A stretch of 64,000 bases of DNA from Acinetobacter gyllenbergii CIP 110306 = MTCC 11365 (GTDB lineage Bacteria > Pseudomonadota > Gammaproteobacteria > Pseudomonadales > Moraxellaceae), in the NCBI RefSeq assembly GCF_000413855.1, contig NZ_ATGG01000011.1, positions 186,001 to 250,000 on the forward strand, read 5' to 3'. Below are positions 45,157-53,952 of this stretch, in pieces. A program made the translations under genes and the position numbers. The notes below the pieces were generated by a model, which saw only the letters and a list, made by a program, of their open reading frames with translations, was not told the DNA's origin and made no database searches. The stretch's first letter is position 1. Every line of letters starts with the position of its first letter.

Positions 45157-45455
45157 ATGAAAAAATACACAATTTTACTCCACGACCTAATGATTTCAAA
45201 ATAGATGTTAATGGTTTTGTAAAGAATGGAAGTGATCCTTATGCACGAGGGGTGTCATTATTTGATAATTCTAGTAGTCTAATTTCAAAGGGAATGACCC
45301 CACATAAGGTTGATCCGAAGACTCTTCCAGTAGGATTAGGAATTTTTCAAAGAGGTTCAGATCCAAAACATTTTGAAATTCTTCCTACTCCTGGAACTTT
45401 TTTAACTCCTGAGCAATATATGTATTTGTGTTCTCAAATGAAATGTGTGAGATGA
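45157..45455 (+). pseudogene. Tse2-like toxin gene, broken by a one-base deletion
   Basis: A perfect start (AAAGGAG, then ATG at 45157) begins MKKYTI, but the frame stops after 12 codons. One frame over, coding continues unbroken to 45455. Adding one T to the TTTT run at 45173-45176 joins them as MKKYTIFTPRPNDFKIDVNG and so on, about 100 residues. The blocks ARGVSLFDN, LPVGLGIFQRGSD and HFEILPTPG, followed by a Tyr/Met-rich helix, parallel the Tse2 family of ADP-ribosyltransferase-fold toxins. The stop overlaps the next gene's ATG (ATGA). The toxin part seems inactivated while its partner is kept. Confidence 0.6.
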
Positions 45456-45748
45456 AACTAATGGAAAACTATACTATTAACTCACCTGATGATTTTCAGG
45501 ATTATGATTGGGAATATGAAGCTAAAGGATGCTTAGAAATTGATGTCACAATTTTTGAAGATTCTTATATTTTTAATTTTTATGATATGAGAAGAATCTA
45601 TAGTGTGGAGAATGCTAACTATTTTGGCAGCAATTGTTTCTATGATAAAAATTTAGTTCTGTTGTCAAGTGTTAATTTGAATAATATTAAGGAGTTCTTG
45701 AATCAAATTGTGGAAAGAAATGAATTATCATATTTTATTAAAAATTAA
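45452..45748 (+). CDS. Probable immunity protein to the Tse2-like toxin
   Basis: A 98-residue acidic soluble protein (MKLMENYTINSPDDFQDYDW, then alternating strands and a C-terminal helix NIKEFLNQIVERNELSYFI). It starts inside the stop codon of the toxin gene (ATGA overlap), the usual arrangement for toxin-immunity or toxin-antitoxin pairs. It does not look like the helical Pseudomonas Tsi2, so it would be a different immunity family. No named family is recognised. Confidence 0.55.
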   Translation: MKLMENYTINSPDDFQDYDWEYEAKGCLEIDVTIFEDSYIFNFYDMRRIYSVENANYFGSNCFYDKNLVLLSSVNLNNIKEFLNQIVERNELSYFIKN

Positions 45749-45846
45749 TTAATCAACACATTATTTAAGCCGATGTTTTGTCTCGTTCGATCATTGTAGG
45801 GTGGAATGCCAAACAGGTTAATCTTTAATATTTCGTAAAAACCCTG

Positions 45847-45883
45847 ACCAATTATTCATTCGTGAGTAATTGGTTTTATTTTT
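45847..45883 (+). terminator. Terminator-like stem after the immunity gene
   Basis: ACCAATTA/TAATTGGT arms have a 12-nt loop, followed by TTTATTTTT. Confidence 0.65.
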
Positions 45884-46002
45884 CCAATAAGATAAGAAGG
45901 GAGGATCAGCTACTGAGCTAAGAAAGACCTTGGCAGTAATGCTCAGAGATTTTCATGCTTTGAAAGAGTCTGATCCCATTGATTTCTTCTATATTACTGT
46001 TC

Positions 46003-46701
46003 TTATAACGGATTCATTCTATCGTCAAAATTTTCCAGTAGTGTAAATACTAAGGGCTGTAGATCATCTATATTTTGCAAATACTGTTCAAAATCAATCA
46101 CAATCTTCTGTCTATCTTCCTGACTGATATAAGGGACATGGTAGGCAACAAATGGAGGGAGAACGTCAAAACCAACATAGGCAAGCGTACCACGTTGCAA
46201 TGATGACAAATAATGCTCCAAAGGCCCATGTACAGAACCTTCACCAAACATATGATCACGCCCACCGAGTGTTAAACACAGCATGGCCTTTTTACCACGC
46301 ATACCGCCATGATTATAAAAACGTTTACCACCGTAGAATAAGCCAGATACGAATACACGATCAATCCAACCTTTCAAGATGGCAGGTATAGAAGTCCAAT
46401 ACAAAGGAAAGCTAAAAATAACCAGATCAGCACGTTGAACTTTTTCGATTTCAGTTTGGATATCGGGTGCCAAGTGTTGCTGCTTAAACGCATGACGTTG
46501 CTCAAGTGCGTAATTAAAGTAATCGGGTTGACTCAAACTCTCAAAATCCTGCTTTGAGGCAACAGGATTAAAATTCATGGCATAGAGATCAGAAACTTCG
46601 ACACTATGACCTTGCTGTTCAAAACTATGTTGTGCCGTATTTTTCAGTGCTGTAGTGAATGACAATGGCTCTGGGTGTGCATGTACAATCAAAATATGCA
46701 T
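46003..46701 (-). CDS. Flavodoxin-fold NAD(P)H oxidoreductase (quinone reductase type)
   Basis: A 232-residue protein starting MHILIVHAHPEPLSFTTALKNTA, with the flavin-binding FSFPLYWTSIPAILKGWIDRVF and a Tyr-rich GLFYGGKRFYNHGGMRGKKAMLCLTLGG. These are marks of the NQO1/MdaB/KefF flavoprotein family, which reduces quinones or nitro compounds with NAD(P)H. It is divergent from an AraC regulator with a 129-bp gap, which probably controls it in response to a reactive compound. Confidence 0.85.
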   Translation of the reverse strand: MHILIVHAHPEPLSFTTALKNTAQHSFEQQGHSVEVSDLYAMNFNPVASKQDFESLSQPDYFNYALEQRHAFKQQHLAPDIQTEIEKVQRADLVIFSFPLYWTSIPAILKGWIDRVFVSGLFYGGKRFYNHGGMRGKKAMLCLTLGGRDHMFGEGSVHGPLEHYLSSLQRGTLAYVGFDVLPPFVAYHVPYISQEDRQKIVIDFEQYLQNIDDLQPLVFTLLENFDDRMNPL

Positions 46702-46830
46702 GATTTAATCTCTTATCATGATGAATTTTCAGATTGCTCTACTATGCTTAAATGAAGAAAGGTGTCATAGTTCATTAACCGCCAATATTTACCATTTCAC
46801 GCCAATTTATTCTTCAATCTTGGAGCGACA

Positions 46831-47856
46831 ATGAATCCAGAATTACCCGGAAGTTATGTCAATCTTTTGGTTGATCTTATCCAAAAATGGGGCATTTCTT
46901 CAGAACAACTCCTGGCAGGTACAGGAATTTCTAAGCAGACGTTAACAGCACCATTTTGGTATGTCGACTTTAATATTTTTAATCATTTATTAGAACGGGC
47001 AGCATTATTGACAAATGAAGCTGCAATTAGTTTATATCTAGCCGAAGACATGAAAGTCTCTTGTTATGGGCATGTGGGGATTGCGGCAACGGCTTCTGAA
47101 ACATTGGGAGAGGCGATTGCTGTGCTGGAACAATTTATTGGCTTACATTGTTCTGTGTTTAAACCCAAACTCAAAATAGATGGGGAGATGGCGTATTTAG
47201 ACTTTGATCAGCCATCACCAAAGTTTAAGCTAAATCGACATGGTATGATGTTTTTGATTCTAGGCTTTTCACAAATTTTGGAAAACTTGGCTCAAGACAA
47301 ACTTGGAATCTGTTTTCAGTTCCAGCAAGATAAACCTGATTTTTATAAAAACACTCAAAAATTTAATGAAATGAATATGCACTTTAATGGAGAGAAGGAT
47401 TGCCTGATCTTTAACAAAGCGGCTTTATCACTTCCCTTAAAGAGTGCTGATGCGCTATTAGCACGTTTAAGCAAGCAACAATGTGAACAAGATGCTCATA
47501 AACTTGCGCTGAAAAGGGATCAAAAAGACCGTTTAGATTCGCAGGTTAAAGCATTACTCTATGACGAGCATCAGGGTTTCTTATCATTAAAGCAGGTTGC
47601 GACGAAGCTCCATCTTTCCGAACGCACTTTACAGCGCCAATTAAGCCGTAAACAAACTTCTTTTCAAGTTCTTGTCGCTGAAGTACGTCGTAAACAAGCC
47701 GAACGTTTATTAAAACAGCCTAAACTCACGATTGAACAGATTGCAGAACGTTTGGGCTATGCCGATATTTCCCACTTTTCACGGGCATTTAAGAAGTGGA
47801 CCAATGTGACACCTAAGTTTTATCGTGAAGTCAGCACTGGTCATTCTTCGTTTTAA
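46831..47856 (+). CDS. AraC-family transcriptional regulator
   Basis: A 341-residue protein with an N-terminal Arabinose_bd-type domain (about 1-190; LLVDLIQKWGISSEQLLAGTGI ... GHVGIAATASETLGEAIAVLEQF). The C-terminal double helix-turn-helix (about 240-335) shows LSERTLQRQLSRKQTSFQVLVAEVRRKQAERLL and ERLGYADISHFSRAFKKWTNVTPKFYRE. It is placed divergently to the quinone-reductase-like gene, its likely target. Its stop is 3 bp from the end of the converging cdsA-like gene. Confidence 0.88.
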   Translation: MNPELPGSYVNLLVDLIQKWGISSEQLLAGTGISKQTLTAPFWYVDFNIFNHLLERAALLTNEAAISLYLAEDMKVSCYGHVGIAATASETLGEAIAVLEQFIGLHCSVFKPKLKIDGEMAYLDFDQPSPKFKLNRHGMMFLILGFSQILENLAQDKLGICFQFQQDKPDFYKNTQKFNEMNMHFNGEKDCLIFNKAALSLPLKSADALLARLSKQQCEQDAHKLALKRDQKDRLDSQVKALLYDEHQGFLSLKQVATKLHLSERTLQRQLSRKQTSFQVLVAEVRRKQAERLLKQPKLTIEQIAERLGYADISHFSRAFKKWTNVTPKFYREVSTGHSSF

Positions 47857-47859
47857 GGC

Positions 47860-48804
47860 TTAGCTCCACCAATAGCGTAGGATATGGAAGAAGATTGGCG
47901 CAGAGAAACAAATAGAGTCGATACGATCTAACATACCGCCATGACCTTGAATGAGCTGTCCCCAATCTTTTACGCCACGGTCACGTTTGATGGCAGACAT
48001 CACCAGTCCACCAAAGAAACCAAAAATACAGACAATCAAACCAATCAACGCTGCTTGCCAGTAAGTAAATGGGGTCAATGCTGACATCAACACACCCAGT
48101 GCGGTTGCCAGAATGATACCACCTAGCAGTCCTTCAACTGTTTTTGAAGGGGATAAGGTTGGTGCAACTTTATGTTTCCCGAACAGCTTACCGCATACAT
48201 ATTGCAGTACATCTGAGGCTTGAACCACCATAATCAGCCAAATCGCTAACCAAATTTTTTCCCCTTTAAATTGAGGTAAATCTAGGTTTAACAGGGCTGG
48301 AACATGTGAGATACAGAACACGCTCACCATTAAACCCCATTGGATTTTGGCGCTGCGTTCCAAAAAGTGTGTGGTATCTTCTAGCTTTAAACTGGCAATT
48401 GGAATCAGTAAGAATACATACAACGGAATGAAAATCGAAAATAGTCCGTACCAGTTGGTATAGACCAAATAATATTGATAGGGAATAACAAAGTAGAACG
48501 CGATCAGCAAAGGCAGATAGTCGCCACGACGTGTTGGTAATAAACTAATAAATTCGCGTAGTGCAAAAAACGAAATAAGACCGAATAGCACAATAAAAGC
48601 AGTTTTTCCCAATAGAATGGCGGCTGCCAAGACAATCAGCATGATCCACCAAGCATTGATACGGGCATTTAAGTTATCAATCACTGGGGAGGGGGTTATG
48701 CCTGCTTTCTGTTTGAGGATAAAGCCAATACTTGAGGCGATAATCAAAATCACGGCAAAGATGCCAAACAATAAATACGTTTGTTGTAAGTTGTCTAAAC
48801 TCAT
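47860..48804 (-). CDS. Phosphatidate cytidylyltransferase (CdsA/YnbB-like)
   Basis: A 314-residue protein with about eight helices that makes CDP-diacylglycerol from phosphatidate and CTP. The CDS signature is seen as SPSKTVEGLLGG, then IKRDRGVKDWGQLIQGHGGMLDRIDS (about 273-297). It overlaps the upstream plsC-like gene by 4 bp (ATGA) and is the last gene of a six-gene lipid operon. It corresponds to YnbB of the E. coli ynbABCD operon more than to the house-keeping cdsA of the lipid A/isoprenoid cluster. Confidence 0.85.
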   Translation of the reverse strand: MSLDNLQQTYLLFGIFAVILIIASSIGFILKQKAGITPSPVIDNLNARINAWWIMLIVLAAAILLGKTAFIVLFGLISFFALREFISLLPTRRGDYLPLLIAFYFVIPYQYYLVYTNWYGLFSIFIPLYVFLLIPIASLKLEDTTHFLERSAKIQWGLMVSVFCISHVPALLNLDLPQFKGEKIWLAIWLIMVVQASDVLQYVCGKLFGKHKVAPTLSPSKTVEGLLGGIILATALGVLMSALTPFTYWQAALIGLIVCIFGFFGGLVMSAIKRDRGVKDWGQLIQGHGGMLDRIDSICFSAPIFFHILRYWWS

Positions 48805-49451
48805 TGATTCTCGGCCTCTTTTAATTTTAATAATTGCTGCTGAGCATGTTGTAAAAACTGTTCCTTATCTGCGAATTGATTGAGGACTAAAGGTTCACCA
48901 AAAATAACAGTAGAAAGTAAAGGTAATGGGATAAAAGCACCTTTGGGCATCACCCGTTTTAAGTTAGAAATCCAAACGGGAATAACCTCAACATCGGGGA
49001 ATTGTTGACTGAGATGAAACAGTCCACTTTTGAACTCAAGGAGTTCAACATCATCATTTAAGTTACGGGTTCCTTCAGGGAAGAAAATAATGGAATAGCC
49101 TTCCGCCAAAACATCTTTAACCGGTTGTAAGGGATCTTGTTGATCGCTACGATTGCGTTGAATGGTGACACCCGAAAAAGTGTCTTGAATCAAAAAACGC
49201 CTAAATCCATCTTTCAGCCAATAATCAGACGCTGCGATTGGGCGAGTTTGTCTGCGTATATGAATGGGTAAGGAAGACCATAATAAAATGAAATCGATAT
49301 GACTATTATGGTTGGCATAGTAGATACGCTGCTTAAGTTCTGGTTCACAGCCGACCCATAAACTTCTTGCACCCGTTAATAACCGTGCCCCACGACGGGT
49401 AAGGAAAGCAATAAAACGTGCAACTGATTGCGTAATTATATTTTTCTTCAT
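48801..49451 (-). CDS. 1-acyl-glycerol-3-phosphate acyltransferase (PlsC-like)
   Basis: A 216-residue LPLAT protein with catalytic motif I NHNSHIDF (H-x4-D) and motif III FFPEGTRN. It also has VIPVWISNLKRVMPKG. It transfers an acyl chain to lysophosphatidate to give phosphatidate, the substrate of the CdsA-like enzyme encoded right behind it with a 4-bp overlap. E. coli ynbABCD has no such gene, so this operon carries its own precursor supply. Confidence 0.87.
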   Translation of the reverse strand: MKKNIITQSVARFIAFLTRRGARLLTGARSLWVGCEPELKQRIYYANHNSHIDFILLWSSLPIHIRRQTRPIAASDYWLKDGFRRFLIQDTFSGVTIQRNRSDQQDPLQPVKDVLAEGYSIIFFPEGTRNLNDDVELLEFKSGLFHLSQQFPDVEVIPVWISNLKRVMPKGAFIPLPLLSTVIFGEPLVLNQFADKEQFLQHAQQQLLKLKEAENQ

Positions 49452-49458
49452 TCAACTT

Positions 49459-49881
49459 TCATCTATGCGCTAATTTATAAAACAGTATGATGAATACAGC
49501 ATATTGTACCAACACGATAGCAATTTGTATTTTGAGTAATTTCAAACATCCCTTGAAGCGTTCAGACCATTCACGGCCAGTTTTATTCGCAGGGATCAAT
49601 TTCAAATTTAACAGTGATTGATCGAGTTGTTGGGTAAGACGGTCTATATCCTCTGGTTGGTCCACCATATACTGTAACAGACCACGATCAAACTCAATTC
49701 GAATAAATAAATAATGATGAATCGCCAATAGTCCACTTACGAGTAAAAGTGGAATCAAGATTGGTATGCTTGAAAATAAAAATAGGCTTACAACTGACAA
49801 AACAAAGACCAAATAGCCGGACTTTAAAATACTCTGACTCTGTTTTAACAGGCGTGTTACTACAACAAAATTCATTTTCAT
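49459..49881 (-). CDS. Small membrane protein of the lipid operon, unknown
   Basis: A 140-residue protein with two helices near 20-55 and one near 115-137, joined by a charged soluble stretch (FDRGLLQYMVDQPEDIDRLTQQLDQSLLNLKLIPANKTGREW). It overlaps the upstream phosphatase gene by 4 bp and ends 7 bp before the plsC-like gene, so it is firmly part of the operon. No family is recognised. It may be a partner subunit of one of the membrane enzymes. Confidence 0.7.
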   Translation of the reverse strand: MKMNFVVVTRLLKQSQSILKSGYLVFVLSVVSLFLFSSIPILIPLLLVSGLLAIHHYLFIRIEFDRGLLQYMVDQPEDIDRLTQQLDQSLLNLKLIPANKTGREWSERFKGCLKLLKIQIAIVLVQYAVFIILFYKLAHR

Positions 49882-51248
49882 TGTGGTATCTCCTGAGTAA
49901 GCAGCACTTGAAATTTTTTAATTTCAGCAATATGCGTCTCACTCAAAACAATCCAAGGGCGAGATTGTTGGATTAAGGCAATGGCGTCTTCAACGCTAGT
50001 CGCGTGATTGTGCTGTAATAACCATGCAATCAATATGCTACAGCTACGCGAGTAACCAAGCGCACAGAAAATCAGTATTTTTTGCTGTTTATGGCTGTCT
50101 ATAACAGGTTGAATAAAATCATCGAATGCTGCTGCGGCGGACAACAATTGCTGACTTTGGACAGGGATTAAATCAAGTGTGCTAAATTTTTCATAGTGTT
50201 GCACCTGTTGATTTAACGCTAACTCAGCACAGCAATCAAATAAGGCATTGTATTGTTTACTATGTTCAGCAGATGGAATACGCCCCAGATAGAGATCCAC
50301 GCCGTTTAAGTTCAGAATCAGGGAGTCTTCAGGGTGTCGATAAGTCCATAATCGACTATTTAGCCTTGCCACTAGAAAATAAGGAGCAAACAGCAAGTAC
50401 GCAGCAACCGTCATTCGGCCATTTTGTTGTTTTTGAAAAAAGTGTGGTCGAACCGTGAAATAAGCCAATGCAACTAGCAATAGACTGATGGCTGGATATA
50501 ACATCCATAACCAAGGACCTTTAAATAAAAATACAGGTATCAGACACAGTAAGGCGCCTATCAGATAAAAACAGCCTAATTTTAAATGTTTGTATGTACG
50601 TTGTTGTAATGGATCTTTTTGATAAGGTGCTTTCACTGTAAGTGGAAATAGCCATAAACATAGCGCACCTGCCAGTAAACCCAATGGAATATCAATAAAA
50701 TGGTGCTGCCATGTGGTTAAAACAGAGAGTCCGATCAGGAATGACCAAACATGAACCAACCAACGGTAGCTTGGCTTGATGTGTCGACGATAAAAATCCC
50801 ACAAAATAACCAAAAGCACGATATGTAAGGAGGGTGCTTGGTTAAAGGGTTTATCAAAACCCATGAGCACATCAAACCAGAGTCCAAAGAACCCATCTAA
50901 CTCGGCTCGTTGAAAACTAAACTTGAGCGGATAGATGATAAAGCAGCTGATGGAAATAAGTTGGGCAAAAAATAGCCTAAGTGAATGTTGTTTTAATTCA
51001 AATTTATTCCAACATAATAGCAAAGATAAACCATAGAAAAGATCAATCGACCAATAAGGTACAATAGTCCATGCCCAAAGTGGAATGTGATGTTCCCAAG
51101 CGAAAACGATACTTGGAACATGAGCTAAACTGGATGCATACTGATTTGCAAAACCATAGGTTAAAAAGAAAAAAGGGGCTAAAAAGACTAAACAGAGTAG
51201 CCCCCATTTCCATGTACCTGGTTGACGATCTAAGATATTATTTTGCAT
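49878..51248 (-). CDS. PAP2-type phosphatase fused to a dual-specificity phosphatase (YnbD-like)
   Basis: A 456-residue two-part protein. The N-terminal membrane part (about 1-290) carries the PAP2-type histidine/serine motifs NQAPSLHIVLLVILW (near 136) and TTWQHHFIDIPLGLLAG (near 178-194). The C-terminal part (about 305-456) is a dual-specificity/tyrosine phosphatase with C395 in FCALGYSRS (CX5R). The layout equals E. coli YnbD. It could remove phosphate groups from a lipid or a phosphorylated head group such as an inositol-phosphate-like product. Confidence 0.82.
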   Translation of the reverse strand: MQNNILDRQPGTWKWGLLCLVFLAPFFFLTYGFANQYASSLAHVPSIVFAWEHHIPLWAWTIVPYWSIDLFYGLSLLLCWNKFELKQHSLRLFFAQLISISCFIIYPLKFSFQRAELDGFFGLWFDVLMGFDKPFNQAPSLHIVLLVILWDFYRRHIKPSYRWLVHVWSFLIGLSVLTTWQHHFIDIPLGLLAGALCLWLFPLTVKAPYQKDPLQQRTYKHLKLGCFYLIGALLCLIPVFLFKGPWLWMLYPAISLLLVALAYFTVRPHFFQKQQNGRMTVAAYLLFAPYFLVARLNSRLWTYRHPEDSLILNLNGVDLYLGRIPSAEHSKQYNALFDCCAELALNQQVQHYEKFSTLDLIPVQSQQLLSAAAAFDDFIQPVIDSHKQQKILIFCALGYSRSCSILIAWLLQHNHATSVEDAIALIQQSRPWIVLSETHIAEIKKFQVLLTQEIPQ

Positions 51249-51261
51249 AAAAGGTCTTTAT

Positions 51262-53010
51262 TTAAATTTTTTGAGCAACAGAAACCGTAAAAATTCCAAA
51301 TTCATCAATGCATTGATCCACTTTTTTAAAGCCAGCTTGTTCAACCAGTGCATCCATTTCGGCTTGTGAGCGTAAGCGCATCACCCAGGCATCACCTTGA
51401 CGGTGTGAAGTTAAAGCACGTGCAATAAACTCTTGTTGTGGGTGCCAAATTTGTCCTGTGTAAATCAGAAAACCACCTTGCAACATGGCTTGATGAATAC
51501 CTGAAAGTGATTGTCTTAATAAGTCATTATCACTAAACAGCTCATAAAGCCCAGACACAATGACCAAATTTGGCTTTGGTTTCACTTTGGCCAATGACGC
51601 CGTGTCAAAGGCATCACCGAGTTCAAATTGGGCGATATTGTCCAGTTTTCGTTCTTGGATTAATGCAGAACCAGACTCAACATTTAATTCACTATAATCT
51701 CTCAGTAACACTGATTTTGGTGGAGTTGGCAATTGGCTCACAGCATCTAAAATATAACGACCATGACCCGCTGCAATATCTAGGATGCGAATGTCTTTAC
51801 GTTGCTTATTTAGAACTTGTGCATATTTCGCCAATAACTGCTCGATATGCTGTTTACGCACGCGGATACCACGCCAACCAATTGCATTTAAATACTGTTG
51901 ATCAATGATATTGCCGAGAATGTTTTTGCTTTCACCTTGATTTCGATAAACAAAATCTAAAGTACTGCCAGAGTCATAACCGGTATCTTCACCAATTTTA
52001 AGACCACGGGAGAATTTGCTGCCGAGTTTTAAATTACGTTTGGTTAAATTCCAGAACAGATTCTTGATTGAAGAAGCGGGAAATGGACTACTCAATTGTT
52101 CAGCAGTTGCACAGCTTGAACCAATTTTATCGGCATTGAGTACATCTGGCGCTAGATAATCTTCAGCAAAGCTTTGCAAGATAAAACGGCGAATTTTTTC
52201 GATTGCAATATGACGATCTTTTTCACCTAAAGTATCGTGATAAAAACCATCTAAAACATGAAATTCTTTACGCGGATGAGGAAGTTTTTCATAAAATTGT
52301 TGTTGTGGCTTACGGAATACCACAAAGTCTGATCCAGAGCATAAAACTTGTGTGGGAACAAAGATATTTTGTGCATCATTGACGATACGTTCTGACGCTG
52401 CATATAAGCCCAACAGCATTCGTACCGAAATGGCTTTGGCAATTTGTGGGTCGGTATCATAGGTTTTTGCACGCTCAACATCATGCGTCAGCATATTGGC
52501 TTTTACATAACTGGTAATAAAGAAATTACCTTTGAGCTTGCTTAGAACCGTTAAACCAGCTTTTGCAAATGGTACATACAGTTTAATATCAAATGCGGGC
52601 GAAGCTAGACATAAGGCTCTGATTTTTGGTGCATAATCATGGACCCAAGTTGCTGCTAAAACAGCGCCAACGCTTTGACCAATAACTGCAATATTGGTTG
52701 ATGAAATATTATACGTGGATTCAATATGTTGCACAAAATATTGAATATCTTTCACACACGCAGAGAAACTTGGCGCATCACCACGTAAACCTGGTGATTC
52801 ACCATGTCCACGCGCATCCCATGCAAAAAAATCAAATTCTGGTAGATTAAGCTCATTGACTAAATGTGACATGCGTCCGGAGTGTTCGTGTCCACGATGG
52901 AATAAAATAATTGCCTTTTTTGTGTCTTTTTCTGTAGCTGCTGGCCAATGTTGATAGGCTAACTGAGTATCATCATGGCTGGTAAATACATGTTTTTGCG
53001 AACTTTGCAT
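51262..53010 (-). CDS. Alpha/beta hydrolase fused to a SAM-dependent methyltransferase (YnbC-like)
   Basis: A 582-residue fusion. The N-terminal serine hydrolase/monoacylglycerol-lipase-like domain (about 1-275) has FHRGHEHSGRM, IGQSVGAVLAA (nucleophile Ser) and GFYHDTL (His). The C-terminal class I methyltransferase (about 360-582) has the SAM motif ILDIAAGHGRYILDAV. E. coli YnbC has the same build. Acyl hydrolysis or transfer and methylation of the same lipid or head group are plausible. It sits between the CDP-alcohol transferase and phosphatase genes with 10- and 13-bp gaps. Confidence 0.82.
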   Translation of the reverse strand: MQSSQKHVFTSHDDTQLAYQHWPAATEKDTKKAIILFHRGHEHSGRMSHLVNELNLPEFDFFAWDARGHGESPGLRGDAPSFSACVKDIQYFVQHIESTYNISSTNIAVIGQSVGAVLAATWVHDYAPKIRALCLASPAFDIKLYVPFAKAGLTVLSKLKGNFFITSYVKANMLTHDVERAKTYDTDPQIAKAISVRMLLGLYAASERIVNDAQNIFVPTQVLCSGSDFVVFRKPQQQFYEKLPHPRKEFHVLDGFYHDTLGEKDRHIAIEKIRRFILQSFAEDYLAPDVLNADKIGSSCATAEQLSSPFPASSIKNLFWNLTKRNLKLGSKFSRGLKIGEDTGYDSGSTLDFVYRNQGESKNILGNIIDQQYLNAIGWRGIRVRKQHIEQLLAKYAQVLNKQRKDIRILDIAAGHGRYILDAVSQLPTPPKSVLLRDYSELNVESGSALIQERKLDNIAQFELGDAFDTASLAKVKPKPNLVIVSGLYELFSDNDLLRQSLSGIHQAMLQGGFLIYTGQIWHPQQEFIARALTSHRQGDAWVMRLRSQAEMDALVEQAGFKKVDQCIDEFGIFTVSVAQKI

Positions 53011-53020
53011 CTGATTTTCC

Positions 53021-53674
53021 TTAAAGTTGAATACTATTTTTAATACGGTTATAAATTGTCAAAATCAATAGTGCTGCAATAAAAATAAGCAGTCCATTAC
53101 AGATGTAAACGATTGAATTAATGTAGTTATTTTCAATTAAATACGGGCTAAAACTGACAAATACAGCAATTAAACTAAACCAAAATGCACGATCACTTTT
53201 GCCCATAGGACCATCATAACGACGCTCCTGACCAATTAATGGTGCCATAACTCCAGCATATTCACTCAGAATCGCTAGAAAGACAACTAAGCCCAACAGA
53301 AATGGGTTGATGAAAGCTAAGCCTAAAAAACACAGATAAAGCGCAGAATCGGAGATGACATCACAAATTTCATTTAAATAGGCGCCAAGTTTTGATTGTT
53401 GATTAAACTCACGTGCGAGCATGCCATCAATTGCATTAAAACCCATACGAACTAACATCCATACAGGAAATAGTAAAAACAGGATTATAGGTTGTTGGTA
53501 AAGATGTAGGCAGTAAAGTACGACAGCTAATCCAACAGAGATAAACATGGCTAAGAGCGTAACTTGATTCGCCGTGATCTTTTTTGAGTAAAGCCATTGT
53601 ACAAATGGGCGAAGTAAATTTTGAAATGCTGGTTTTAATTGATAAATCGAAGGCATTGTTATTGGAATAAACAC
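53021..53674 (-). CDS. CDP-alcohol phosphatidyltransferase with Asn-substituted motif (YnbA-like)
   Basis: A 217-residue membrane enzyme, first gene of the operon. The family motif DxxDGxxAR-x8-GxxxDxxxD appears as NAIDGMLAR ... GAYLNEICD, so the first and third Asp are Asn (N80, D83, N101, D105). The enzyme should move a phosphatidyl group from CDP-diacylglycerol to an alcohol. The altered metal ligands mark a separate subfamily whose alcohol is unknown. An alternative start is the ATG at 53654-53656. Confidence 0.82.
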   Translation of the reverse strand: MFIPITMPSIYQLKPAFQNLLRPFVQWLYSKKITANQVTLLAMFISVGLAVVLYCLHLYQQPIILFLLFPVWMLVRMGFNAIDGMLAREFNQQSKLGAYLNEICDVISDSALYLCFLGLAFINPFLLGLVVFLAILSEYAGVMAPLIGQERRYDGPMGKSDRAFWFSLIAVFVSFSPYLIENNYINSIVYICNGLLIFIAALLILTIYNRIKNSIQL

Positions 53675-53952
53675 ATTTATATAGTGAAAGTATTGTGTTT
53701 AATATTTAAGTGCATGTCAACATACATCAGGATTTGAAAGAAAGTGGACATTATAAAAGTCATTACATATCAAATTATTAATATAATTTTATTTCGTATA
53801 ATGTATATTATGTTAAATAGATTGCACCTGATAATAAGTTAATCTCTTTCACTCTCTGACCTCTATTCAATAACTTAAGTGATTTCTATTTTACCCAAAG
53901 AAATAGAATACTACATGAAGCAAAGAGTTAATACTTAATAGAGAATAAGCCA

